NCBI GenBank assembly: GCA_022495005.1
Contig: JAGYXB010002034.1
Location: 62,001 to 126,000, forward strand
DNA length: 64,000 nucleotides
Direction: 5' to 3'
Source: Rhyacophila brunnea
Taxonomy: Eukaryota; Arthropoda; Insecta; Trichoptera; Rhyacophilidae
In this document: positions 31,495-43,110 of the stretch, in pieces
Position numbering within the stretch: the first letter of the stretch is position 1
Layout of the letters: the number at the start of each line of letters is the position of its first letter
The notes under the pieces: generated by a model
The model's input: only the letters and a program-made list of their open reading frames with translations
Databases searched by the model: none
What the model was told of the DNA's origin: nothing
Translations under genes and position numbers: made by a program

Positions 31495-34400
31495 CTCTTG
31501 CACATATTTAATCGTAGATAAAAAATCAATTAAATAAAATATTAAATCATTGTTTGTCAATGATAAAAAAATATCAAAACACTCAGGGCGAACTATGCTA
31601 TATGCTATAGGTACTACATATTATTATCTACCACATTCGATAGTTTTAACAGAAAATAAGACGTAGCTGGAGAGACGCTGAGCGAAAGAAAACGATGCAA
31701 TAAGCTACATGTAAAAGCAGTCGGTAATAGTGTCGGTAACAATAATCACATTCACTCGTGTAATTCGTGCGCACTAGAAGAAATCGCAATCTGCGCTAGT
31801 TCAAGGTTAAATTGTTCCACTGTAGAAGCGTTAGAAAATAAGTTATTGTGCCTAAGTAATAATTATTTTATTACAACAATATTATTTTCATTGCATATGA
31901 AAATAAATTTATTTATTATAATGGCTTTAGTAATTTCTGCGTAGAGAACTTCCAATCAATTTTAATTACAATCGGTGAGTATTTTTTCGAGAAAAATAAT
32001 TATTAAAACTGTTTACGACCCCTGGTTTTAAAAAAAACGGTAGGGCAGATTGATTCGTATATTGTCATTATTTTATTTGAAAATAATAATAGTTAAATTT
32101 TCGGCACGCGAATCATAATTATAACTTTTCAATTTTAACCGACGATATATCGAGTAGTGGGCTTAGCGAGAAGGAATTTACTTGGAATATCGTCGTCAAA
32201 ATAAAATAATAGAAATGTATCGATTAGAGAGTCCTCTTTATTGTGTTCTTTAAGACTATACTTCAGCTGGGTCACGGTCTAAAACGATCGTGACTACGCG
32301 ACGCGAAGATTGTGCAAACGACGCGTGCAGAACAAAACATAATTTGTCATAAAAATTCAACATGCGTCCATTTAATGTTATGTTTATTGTTTTATTGGTA
32401 ATAATAATAATATATTCATTGACATGTTTTCTTTTTCAACTAACTGGGTAACATTTTTTAGTCATCTTTACACGATTTAAGAATTATTCCCCCGACGCCA
32501 TCACAAAACAAATTGACGTGTTCACAGCTCAACTTTCGCTCTCCGATTGGCAGCCAGTCCGAAATTTCGTCGCACCTATAGTTGAAAATTATTTTCCGTT
32601 TCACTGAAGTATGCTCTTAAGCACTTTCAAGCATCGACTCAGACATGTACATATAACTATACACTCTTAAACAGGCGCGTGTACCCATGTTATTGAAATA
32701 ATATGTTAATTTAAGAGTTTGATAAAAGTGAGTTTGTGTGTCTTAGGTTTGGGACACTTTGGCTCTAAATAACTTGAAAGGGTATTTCCTTCTTAATATT
32801 TGTTTCTATAAGGCGTGTATTTTTGAAGGAAGTATTAATAGACAATTTTGAAAAGTTTTTAAATCCCAAGTGTCAGAATTTTTAATCATTGGTAAGTATT
32901 TATTTCGAATTGTCAGAATAAGGACGCCAGTTTTAGTGTGGAGGGTGAAATAATGTTTGAGGAAGTAATAATATTAAAAAATCGGTTGTAAAACTAAATA
33001 ATCATTATTTAAATTACGCGTGTCAGTAGATAAAACATATATCCATTATTATTATGATAATTTGACAAGTAAACAATTTTATATAGGACGCATAGCAATT
33101 TAGGGTTACCATCTCGCACGTAAGGGATATTTGTCTATGCTCGCACGCCAAATTCATGAATATTCGGTACAAATAACCATTATTGTGATTATTAAAAGAA
33201 CACCAACTAAGAAGTAATCAAAGGTGCAGCAAAAAGAGCTATAATTATATGAGCACATCACACAGATGACAGAAGATAACCTCAAGTCCGATAACTTTAA
33301 ACCCAAATTATAATAATTTAGCGATATTTGACGGTTTATAAATATTATGGAAATTAAAAATATACCTATTAAACTATTATTATCTAATTGAAATAACCTG
33401 TTTCATAAATTAATTCTATTGAAACGATTATGAATAATTTGGCTTCAATTGAAATTACGTGCAAAATAACTAATTAGCTTAAAGTTAAGTGATAGTTAAT
33501 GGATTGTTTCAACCTATATCTAATATACTTACTTAAATATTTTTAAAGAAAGTAATAATGAAAAATAATACCTCATTTTAAGGTTAAATTTGATTAAAAA
33601 TGTTATATTGTGAAATATTATTCATTCAACCAAATTTTTCATACATTTTGAATGAGATTAAAATACCTAATATGATTGATCGAACTAATAAATCGATAAT
33701 CGAATGAGTTTATGTGATATTAGTATTAATTCAAATGAAATAGCTACCTACTTTCTGGTCTGCATGTCGATTATAAAACAATTTATATAAATCTTTTAGA
33801 TAACAAACCTTTTAATGTCGAGACAATTGAGACATACCTATTACTTATTCCAAATATATCAAAATTACGGATATCGATAAATTATAAGTAGTAAATAATT
33901 TTATTTACAAAATAAAAGGAATGTTCATTGATCGACAATGGCTTGGCATTTTTGCTGTGGGGAAAATATTGATATATTTTTATAAAATTTACAAATACCT
34001 GGTCACACTGTTCACCGTTGTGACAAGCCGTAGACTATGACAAGCCAAGCGACCCTTCAAGTTGCCATATATTTTTTTTTTGTAAACTGAAGTCTGCCTT
34101 ATTCTTTATTTTTATGTCAAAAATAAACCTATAATAGACACATCTAGTGTACCTACGTACCTGTCTTCTTATTTTTTTAAATGTTAAAAATATATTATAA
34201 TACACACTAGGCATACAACATAATTCTATAATGGAGCAAGTATTTTCAATGGTCATTAGCCCAGTATTATACTGGGCTATCTATAATAGATACCTACTGA
34301 AAACAGTTTCTAATAAACATTAATAATTGATTACAAACTAATTCTGTTGTACCCAGAGCATAGAACCAACAGTTACAGCTGATGGCTAGAACGAATTTCT

Positions 34401-35000
34401 TAAGAAACCTGCTCAGAAGATCCACATTGAATTGTGAATCCATTTTTTTTAGATACATTCATTATAATAGAAAGGAAAAATACTATTCTAGATTTCTAGT
34501 GCTGAGGAAGTCAACTGTCATCTGTCAAGGTACAGCATAACCATAGACGATTATGGTATTAGTCTATGATACAACTAACTCGAATATTAGTCTATGAACC
34601 CTGGTTAGAATGACAGAGAAGAATACTATCCTAGAAAATTTAAAAAAGCGGCTAATTAAATTATTTCTGCCCAAATTTTAATCTATTCTGACACACAAAT
34701 ATTTATACTTGACATTAAACATTTTAATAATTCCCTGTGCTTATTTAAATACTTTCTCATATATTATTTGAATACTTACCATTGAGCATTTTTTACTTCC
34801 TGCTGATTTTAAATTATTCCCAAAGATTAATAAAATACTTTTATTAAGATACTTCCTATTTTTGAATATTTATACTTACCGAATAATTAGAAGCCTTTCT
34901 ATAATAGATGAATATACAAAAATACGAATTTTTTCCCATAATTACACTCAATTCACAATCTTATCTAAAAATGAAATACTTGATTTGTGATTTTCTAGAG
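31495..35000. other. Gene-free downstream DNA with few repeats
   Basis: Repeat S copy 2 lies at 31630-31812. The rest, to 35000, shows no gene and few recognisable repeats. A patch around 32100-32340 is GC-richer, contains inverted CGACGATAT and ATATCGTCG words 50 bp apart, and reads GACTACGCGACGCGAAG. This relatively repeat-poor interval 6-9 kb beyond Dll is a reasonable place to look for enhancers. Confidence 0.4.
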
Positions 35001-35537
35001 CAGGGTTTTCCAAACTTTTTCTGCAATGGAACACTTTGCAAACCCGGAAATTTTAACGGAACACTTAGTTTATTTTGTAGGTTATTTATTAGCGCAGCTA
35101 ACCGTTCTGCCAATTTTGGCAACTGTCATTAAACTGACAAGACTTGTCAACCACATATTATCAAATGTTAGTATGCTTGAAGTGAACAGTGCCGCAGGCG
35201 ACATTTTTTTACCATTAGTGCATGTTTGTGATGTGTGTTTATCTCACTTGGCTGGTCGATCTCTTGAGCCGGGCCCCCCGCAAGCCCAGGCCCCCAGGCT
35301 AGAGGCCTGTCAACCCCCCCTTGTGGGAGCCATGGCCTATCTAGATACTTGACGTCATAAACATCAGTGGAGATTGATCATCACTCGCCTTTCAATATGA
35401 AGTAGATTCTTTAATTGTTTAGTTTTACTTATTTTACTTCTACTTAATAGAAGATCTTTAAATGATTTGCTAAAACCTTTCCAAATGGTCGCGGAACACC
35501 TATTCAGGTTTGGCGGAACGTAGTTTGGGAAACCATG
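35001..35537. mobile_element. hAT-like element with perfect 8-bp TSD
   Basis: Starts CAGGGTTTTCCAAACTTTTT and ends GTAGTTTGGGAAACCATG, inverted over about 15 bp. Perfect duplications TTCTAGAG lie at 34993-35000 and 35538-35545. The 537-bp interior has a GC-rich GGCCCCCAGGC block shared with 11045-11475. Two overlapping frames inside have no transposase features. Ends and duplication length fit hAT. Confidence 0.92.
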
Positions 35538-35625
35538 TTCTAGAGAATGCCCAGCGACGATTTTCTTAGACGCAGATGATATTTTTTATTTATATTATGT
35601 ATACATGCATATATATATTCGTTTT

Positions 35626-35780
35626 AAAACTACAGTAGGCCATGAGGTCCAATGAAGAAAAACAATCACAAAAACCTAGGTATTGAGAAAATCACATAAA
35701 TATTGTGACTTCACTGGGATCGAACCCAGAGCCTCCGAATGAAAGGTCAGCAACTTGTGCACTGGACTACGATTGCTGTG
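35626..35780 (-). mobile_element. SINE family A
   Basis: The minus strand reads the head GTAGTCCAGTGCACAAGTTG, box B GGGTTCGATCCC, body GAAGTCACAATATTTATG and AATACCTAGG, ending near GGCCTACTGTAG. Confidence 0.8.
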
Positions 35781-36260
35781 ACGTAATCGATTTAAAAGGG
35801 TCCTTTAAAACAGTTAAAATCATTCGTACAATAATTATTAAATTATCTATACAACAAACATCAAGCTTACTTTTGACAGCTAATCACATATAAAAATGAG
35901 TAGGTACAATTATTATCAAGCAAAATAATCCATTCTCCTTATTCTATGGTCACCATGGTCGGCTATGATCACATCGAGACGTCATGTTTCAGATCTGTCA
36001 AATAGTAAAGTATGATATAAGATAGAATTGACGTTTTAATAGCCACATATTAATAAAAACTAGAATAAAGGAAGGCCGCTTATTGGAGTGCCGCTGGTTT
36101 ATTTCTAGACACTTTAACTTATATCACTAAATAAATTATTTAATTATTTCTCGTTGTTTTTATTCTATTTTGGCCAATTCGTCGTACATATAATAATAAA
36201 TTCGCTGCCTAGATAACGGAACAATTCTAAACTATATAATATTATACTGTATAATCGTCA
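35781..36260. other. Non-coding downstream DNA
   Basis: No gene. Words at about 35780-35815 (GATTTAAAAGGGTCC) recur at 51913 and resemble a small interspersed repeat. Confidence 0.45.
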
Positions 36261-36345
36261 CGATTGCATTATCATACTGTGGCGTAAAGGTAGTGCGTTC
36301 GGCTGATAACCGAACAATCGTGGTTCGAATCCAATCGAGCGCGAT
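36261..36345 (+). other. tRNA-like sequence with a GAT anticodon loop
   Basis: Positions 36281-36345 contain a D-arm-like GTGGCGTAAAGGTAGTGCG, a perfect 5-bp anticodon stem around CTGATAA (TTCGG and CCGAA; anticodon GAT, isoleucine) and a box-B-like GGTTCGAATCC. The T-stem and acceptor stem do not form properly. Eukaryotic nuclear isoleucine tRNAs normally use AAT, not GAT. It is best read as a tRNA-derived SINE head or a pseudogene. Confidence 0.5.
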
Positions 36346-39328
36346 TTTTTTCGTGTGAAAAAATTAATTATGTGTTACATGTCACACGCCAAAAATACAC
36401 TCTGATCTGATTTTCCAAACGCGCCTAAAGAAGTATAACTTCAAAAAATCTTTATGTTGTATTCAATGTAATCAAATCGAACCTTCGAGCATATTCTGCT
36501 GGCCGGATACTTTGTGATATTTTGTAACGAATTTTGGTTCTTAATTTCGTTCAGGAGATATTAATCTACCGCAGTTGAAGACATTTTACTGTATTAATAC
36601 GTAATACAACTTATTAACTAAGCCACTGGGTATTGTGAAGTTTTTACTTACATCGACTATAAAGGTTTTATTACATAAAAAAGTTTTATTTTGGTGGCAG
36701 AAAAAGCGATTGTGCAATTTTTTAAAGCCCACATTTCATGCAACAATTATTTCTAAAGACCAATACGTTGAAAGCTTAAAAAATGTTATGAATATCAAAC
36801 AAAAAAACTTTTATATTGCGCAGTGGCGTGGATAAGTAGGTTAGAATCAAATGGGCTTCTTTCTATTTTTTTTTTAATGCACTGCAGTATTTCTGTGTAA
36901 TATTTAAATTAAGACAAACACAGTTTATATTTTAAATTAAAACAATGGATTAAGTTTCTTAATAAATTCTATTATAATAGATAATACTTATAATATACGT
37001 GAAAATCCCTCAAAACTGCGTAGGTAATTGTTTTTATCCGCATCTCAATGTATGGGTAATGAAGAGAAGCCATTTTGCTTTTAATCTACTCAATTATGTC
37101 TAAAAAAATATCTTTTTTTTAAAAAAATAGTAGCGTTTTGACTATAAACACAATATTACGTTATTATTGATAAGACTTATACAGATTATAAATAGAATAC
37201 ATTATAGGTACGAATTTTCTATACTTACCTAGTTTAACGGTTCCAGCTTTATGGGATACAGGGCGAATATGATGATTGTTACAGTTATGTCGTTTCTGTC
37301 AAAATTATCGAACTTCACGCTAATGTGGTATGTTTATAAAGTTTCATTTCGATACATATCTCAAAAAAATCCACACTTATAAGATAAAACTCCTCGAACA
37401 TAACGCACTTGAAACAAATCATAAAGTACTGCCAGTAAACATTTCTATGTTGTGGCAATACATACATATTATGACTAACTTCACTTCAATCACTTCTATC
37501 AGATGTCAAAACAGAATAAGAATAAATTACAGAAATGCAAATGGATTTAGATATTAATTTGTAATGATCTCTGTATAATATTATCATTTATATTTTATAC
37601 CAATCACCGTATGACACTATTTATGTTACCAGTGTATTTGAGAGTTGTGCCTTGTTTATTACAGTTATCTTACAATAATTAACTAGGTAGGTAGGTATCA
37701 TAATATTTTGAATAATGCAGGATTCTTCTAATTGCATATTTTAATGCCAGATACATGAGTAGGTACATATATTTGCGGTCGTTTAGCGGAGGAATTTCAT
37801 CGTAATCTTACGTAAATCCATCTTATCTCTCCATGAGAAATTCTGCATTTTGTAAGCGAAATACGAGGCATTGTATCAGTTACCTACTATCTAGATTATA
37901 GACTGGATCAAAATTATACGTATTTTGTAAACAGCATGACTAGGAACTATTTTTAAAGTTGGCAAATGTTTTACAGAATGCATTATTAAAATGACATTTG
38001 AAAGTGACAGATGAAGCAGCCATTTTGAATGTCGTGTGACGTCAGATTGCTTACGTCACAAGCAGTGCTATGGTGGAACATCGGTTAAATAGCTTATAAA
38101 GAATTTGGTAATCTCATACATACGGCCTTTAGATTATAGAAAGGTCGTAAGATAGCAGTGGTGGACCGGTGAGGTGAAGTACACACAGAGAGGCGAGAGT
38201 GGTTGAGGTTATCGATCTAGTTAAGTATTGAAAAATCATCACATTATTTCCTTACATCATGCACTACGTCTCCACATCGTATCGGGCTCATACCAAGCCA
38301 ACACATGATGAGTTTAATGGGTCCCAAAAAACTTTACAATACCTTGGTTGTCAACAGCGTTTATTTAGTGTGAAAAATTTCTAGTTTGATCATCCTAATG
38401 ATGGGATACGACATTTTCTCATTTTTTCTCGTATGACACCAGAAATGTATTTCGGGCGTGGAATATTTATTTTATTCCTCTACGCCAATGTCGACGTAAC
38501 AGTAGGCTTTCGCATTGAAAGCAAGAAAAGGCGGCGAAATCCGTTTTCTACTTTTTGAATAAAGAATACAACACAGGGTGGGCGTGTCGGAAAGCTTTTG
38601 GGCCGAGCGCACAAAACATTGGGGCGAAGTTTCGGCGTGAATGGAATACCAAACAAAACACAGAACTAGAGAGACGTATTAAATTACCTGCTCTACTTAC
38701 AAACATGCGTTCCTACTCGCTAGTAAATATTGTGTTTATAATATTATTAGGTACTTATATATTATCATCTTTATTTCTTCATCGGCTTCATAACTTTTTT
38801 CATAATGAAAAGTATTATAATATGAGTCGCCTAGTGTCATAACGCTCATAACTCACATTTTGCAATTTTGTCATTTTTTAGTTAAATATAGGTATCAAGT
38901 GTGTTTAAAGGCAATGATCTATAAAAAGAAACATAGTTGACTACCAAAGGTCACTTTAAACTTTGTGAAAATCGTTGACAAAGATGATTTTTGCTGTCAT
39001 AACTCACATTTTTCAACCTAACCTTACCTAACCAAACATTGAGCTCTATTTCTCATAGTTTGCTGTGTGTCTGCAGCGTTTATTAGCTAGCGCTGTAGGT
39101 AATATGCGCACAATGCATGCAGAAAGGAGAAACTCAAATCGCAAAAATTAACGCAAATGGAGTTATACAAAACTAAAATTAATTCGAATTAAATTCAAAT
39201 TCCTGAGTTTCCTTTTCTTCTAAATATGTATTTAGATACTTATGTAGATATGTACCTACCTACATAGTAAAATTCAAATTATCGGTATACCAGATACCTA
39301 ATGTGTTAAATCGCAGTGTTTACTAAAT
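36346..39328. other. Gene-free downstream DNA, mostly unique
   Basis: No convincing gene. A CRE-type palindrome TGACGTCA lies at 38037-38044, with TTACGTCA at 38051-38058. Positions 38450-38700 are GC-richer and carry a 95-residue frame (38555-38842) with one hydrophobic segment but no known domain. CCTAACC words occur at 39014-39033. Confidence 0.4.
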
Positions 39329-39339
39329 ACGATAATCTT

Positions 39340-39731
39340 CATGTCCGGAAACTTGTACATATAAAATTCTCCATATCACACTTTACCATGAAATGTTGTA
39401 TCGGAAATATATGACCGTATATTAAAGACCGCCCAGCCTCTTTGAGCCGTATAGTACTGAGGCTAAAAATCATGTCTAAATAAAACACGGTTCTTGTTGG
39501 TTTACAATTCATAGGAAGCCAACAGCAAACAGTCGATATACTGGATTATTTGTTAGGTTAGGTTAGATTTTCATTCTTGGATTCTTGAATTTTGCCGAAA
39601 TCAGCAATGAAAATTGAATTAATCTAATGGAGTTGGAGACCGTATAGTACTATACGGTCATCTCTTTCCGATAAGAAAGCTCACGGCGAACTGTGCCACG
39701 GTGAAATGTTTTACGTACAATTTACATGTAA
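39340..39731 (+). mobile_element. Element M, copy 1, with TTAGG words
   Basis: About 390 bp flanked by 11-bp direct repeats ACGATAATCTT (39329-39339 and 39732-39742). It starts ATGTCCGGAAACTTG and ends TACGTACAATTTACATGTAA. Internally it has CTGGATTATTTGTTAGGTTA and a perfect 22-bp palindrome at 39638-39659 centred on GTATAGTACTATAC. It has no frame and no poly(A). It matches 53683-54076 and, inverted, 58743-59086. Confidence 0.88.
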
Positions 39732-39742
39732 ACGATAATCTT

Positions 39743-40239
39743 ACCATTAAATTCATGAAAATGTCTCAATCATTAAATATGACTATAATATTGTTATTGA
39801 TATACGTTAACTTCATGAACAACTGCCTCAAAGTGATCTGATTCATATAAATATTGCCCCTATAAAGTTGTATGGTTCCCTACTACCCCCAAGTTGAGCT
39901 TGAGGATTATTTTATATCCTAATGTAAAATCACAGCATGATTTTATAAACAGGCACCTAACTGAAGTGTGTGTTGAATGTACAATACAATAGAGATATTT
40001 TAAAAAAAAATGGTATAATATTACCACACTTATTCGTGAAGTTTTCACACAATATTAATAAAAATGCTTTTAAATATCAGCAGGGATTCTTACTTAATAC
40101 TTTATAGTATAAATAATATTATACTTATATTGTTAGTACCTATTATTAGGACCCGGTCACTTAGGAAGCTAGGAAGGGCACATTTATTGTACCAGAGCCG
40201 AACATCGATCCGAAAAATATGGGGAATATACGTTAAAAA
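39743..40239. other. Non-coding downstream DNA
   Basis: No gene. AT-rich with short overlapping frames on both strands. Confidence 0.45.
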
Positions 40240-40485
40240 TTTTATTATATTTTTAGAGGGTTTCGTTCTAGGGAGGGACGACACCGTTTTAGGGGTGTCA
40301 AGTGTACAGATGAAAGTCGTACTGAAGGTTGCTCAGAGGAATGGAGGCGCGAGGATATATTACAGGCGCGAGAGTTTATTGCTGCGGTTACGGTTAGTAC
40401 AAGAGTAAATGATACAGGTGTTATGCTATCGGTTCGAGGCTCGGTGGAAGTGAGTACTGTGCGGGGTGATACTGAGACTGAGATT
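40240..40485 (+). other. Unrecognised open coding-like stretch
   Basis: From an acceptor-like TTATATTTTTAG (ending 40256), a GC-richer frame stays open through GVKCTDESRTEGCSEEWRRE and REFIAAVTVSTRVNDTG to about 40485. There it runs into the 3' end of a minus-strand LINE. The composition is charged and unlike the flanks. I recognise no family. It may be a decayed mobile-element ORF or a stray exon. No start codon or donor is evident. Confidence 0.25.
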
Positions 40486-40955
40486 CAATTCAATTCAATT
40501 TATTTTACATTTTGTGGACATTACAAATTATAAGTTTAAGACGTTCACAACATGACATGAAACTGTAGGTATTATAAAGAAGAAAGAAAAAAGAAAAGTA
40601 ATAAAAGGGTTAAAAATGACAATATAAAAAGAGAACATAATATAAACATACAAACGCAGTGAAAATACAATTATACATCTATAGTAGTTCAAAGAAGTAC
40701 ACCGAGTTAGCTAAGGAGGCCCTTTTTTAAGAATTTATAAAATAGCGTCCACCTAAACTCACTCTCACGCAAGTGGAATACATCAACACCCGAAGCAATT
40801 TGGAAGCAACATAGTTATCGCCCTCCCAGTTGGCATTACTAGAATAAACAACTGATGCTTCCTATTTCTAAGATAGTTGTCAGGGACACATAGGTCAACA
40901 CTGCCCAGAATGGCAGAGTTCTCATTTATACCTCATAGAGATCTAACTGACACTA
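40486..40955 (-). pseudogene. Non-LTR retrotransposon 3' end (5' truncated)
   Basis: The minus strand carries the end of a reverse transcriptase ORF (ENSAILGSVDLCVPDNYLRN), then a 3' UTR (TTGTGAACGTCTTAAACTT) and a terminal TTGAATTGAATTGAAT repeat. It is the same family as 62320-63285, with the 3' UTR also at 53430-53665 and 29650. Indels break the frame. Confidence 0.85.
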
Positions 40956-41199
40956 AGAGACTGAGTTAACCCATCAACGACTCGCTATTAATATAGGGTA
41001 GATGTACCAGTAGTCAGCCACTTAGCACATATTTGAAGTGCATACTAATGTAATTGGTATGTTTACAAATAACATTGGGTGTTTGTGTTTTTTTTATAAT
41101 AAGCGAAATTTAACGAAGTGTCGTTGACATTTTTTCCTTCAAATTCTTAGTCTTTTCTATGTAGGTACCTATTTAATAAAGTTTAATTAATTGTCGATC
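40956..41199. other. Non-coding downstream DNA
   Basis: No gene or repeat is recognised. Confidence 0.4.
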
Positions 41200-41440
41200 G
41201 GATTAACCTTCTACAAGCAGCAAATAAGTATGGAAACAGTGGATAAGTTTGTATATCTGAGATCGACCATTAGTGGAAAAGGTGGATGTGAAGCAGAGAT
41301 TATAGGGCACACACAGATTACGAAAAATGCAATAACACGTCTTACCACTCTTAATATATATTTTTAAAATAGAGCGTCCAAACTTATTAGTGTCACAAAC
41401 CTCCGCGATCCAACACGTAACTAAAACCACCACTGTTTGT
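41200..41440 (+). pseudogene. Non-LTR reverse transcriptase fragment
   Basis: The frame reads METVDKFVYLRSTISGKGG then CEAEI and KNAITRL. This resembles the FVYLGS...EI...R...A segment near the end of LINE reverse transcriptases. It is closed by a stop 38 codons after that first block. A second LINE family is present here, different from the neighbour at 40486. Confidence 0.75.
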
Positions 41441-42252
41441 GAGTATCAGTAGGTTTCGTGGAAATACTCAAATTCTAAATAGATAAGATAAACAGTGTAT
41501 GTCGATTTAAAGATTTTTTGTTTAAGTATATGTCTGTTTAATTTTAATTATTATTGCACGTGCACAATGCGTATTTCATTTTCGTAGGACACTCACACAT
41601 TCAAAACCCTGCATCAAAATGTAGCGTATTGAATATGGCATATCGGAATTCTATTTACTATCTGTTCTGTGATCTTAGTGGTTAAATATTAACTTCGGTG
41701 TATTAAAATATATTGGATGACAGTGGATAATATACGTCATACTTGCACTATTTTTTACCCATAAAATAATGTGTTTAACTAAATTATATTTTACTGTGAT
41801 AGCTATCTCTGTTGAGTATATAAAATTGGAAATTAAATGATTTCACTCACCGCATTTGAGATACGCGATTGTAATCTCAAGTGTGGCTCATATCGACCCT
41901 GACTATTCATACAAAACCCATTCAACGTCGTAATGCGAAAACGAGTAATTTCACTTATTCATTTATTGAACAAAGTGTATTGGTTTCGAACATACTAGCA
42001 TAATGTTACACTGATACAAAATGAATGAAAAGAGTTCAGTTATTTTTAAAATGGGAAAGCATTTTTTTTAATAAGAAACTTATAAGTGCTCCTAATAGAT
42101 GCAATCAGTGGCAATTTTCTATGAAGTAAATGAGACAGTCGATTAGTTAAAAGGCATCAAAACATTGTATCTTCTACAATCTGAGTTTACAAAATCAGTC
42201 GAAGAATAAAAAATCCTACATACCAATAATGGTATATTTTTAATACAAAACA
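41441..42252. other. Non-coding downstream DNA
   Basis: No gene or repeat boundary is recognised. Confidence 0.5.
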
Positions 42253-42391
42253 AACCTAACCTAACCTAACCTAACCTAACCTAATCTAACCTAACCTAAC
42301 CCAACCTAACCTAAACTATCAAATAATCCAGTATATTGGGTATTTTCAATATGTGCTTTCCGCTGTATTCCTCATAACCGAACTGTACCCA
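42253..42391 (-). mobile_element. Half of foldback element N with (CCTAA)n array
   Basis: A cleaner CCTAA array of about 13 units (42253-42318, one or two variants) runs directly into AATAATCCAGTATATTGGGT and CCGAACTGTACC. That is the right arm of element N (3962-4185). The left arm is missing. Confidence 0.85.
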
Positions 42392-42862
42392 AAATTTCAT
42401 TTATCGCATTTTCAAATTTTTTCGGGGATGGGACTAAAAACTGGTCAACTAGATACTTGAGAATACAAAAATAATGGGAAATATGTTATCTTCTCGGTGG
42501 AAAAGGGTAGAATTTTTTAGTCTGGAGAAATATGGAATAAACTTAAACACATGTTGAAGAATATGATTATTTTCAACATTTACTTTTGTATACTTATTCA
42601 TTAAAGCTTGTTTCGCAAGCGCAACGCGTATTCAACATTAGTAATATATGACAACATTCAACGCTCTCTGTATTTCTTGCTTAATGTCGTGATCTGCATT
42701 AAGTTTGCTTTCAAATTCTTAGTATTGTTCTATATATATTTAATTAAGTATGTAATATAGATACTATATAGGTATGTACATTATTTATGTAATCTATGAG
42801 TCCTCATGCATAAGGGTTAAGGTCGTTACGATTAACTTGCTAGCTAACCTTCACTGACACCC
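42392..42862. other. Non-coding downstream DNA
   Basis: No gene. Unassigned. Confidence 0.45.
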
Positions 42863-43110
42863 ACGGTGGCCGCGCGGCTTAAGCGTTGGACTATAACGCC
42901 GTGGGTCACAGGTTCGAATCTTGGGTCTGGCGAGTACACATATTATTTTTCAATGTGTGTCTATCAGGGTATGGACCTAATAGGTTGAGCAAGTGGCTGA
43001 CATCCATTTCTCGTAAACAACAAAATCTGTTAATACTCTGTTAATAATCTGTTAATACTAATATCTGTTAATCCTATTAGGATCGGACATGATCGAAAGA
43101 AAGAAGAAGA
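42863..43110 (+). mobile_element. SINE family B, near-complete
   Basis: CGGTGGCCGCGCGGCTTAAG head, box B GGTTCGAATCTTGG, body GACCTAATAGGTTGAGCAAG and end TAGGATCGGACATGATCG with a GAAAGAAAGAAG tail. A short local duplication (CTGTTAATA repeated) lies at 43028-43072. Confidence 0.92.

Noticed and set aside
35026..35352. 108-residue frame with Pro-rich end
   Set aside because: It lies wholly within a hAT-like element defined by perfect 8-bp duplications and has no transposase motif.
38555..38842. 95-residue plus-strand frame with a hydrophobic segment
   Set aside because: No recognisable family, start context or splice partner. The C-terminal half is AT-rich and could be open by chance.
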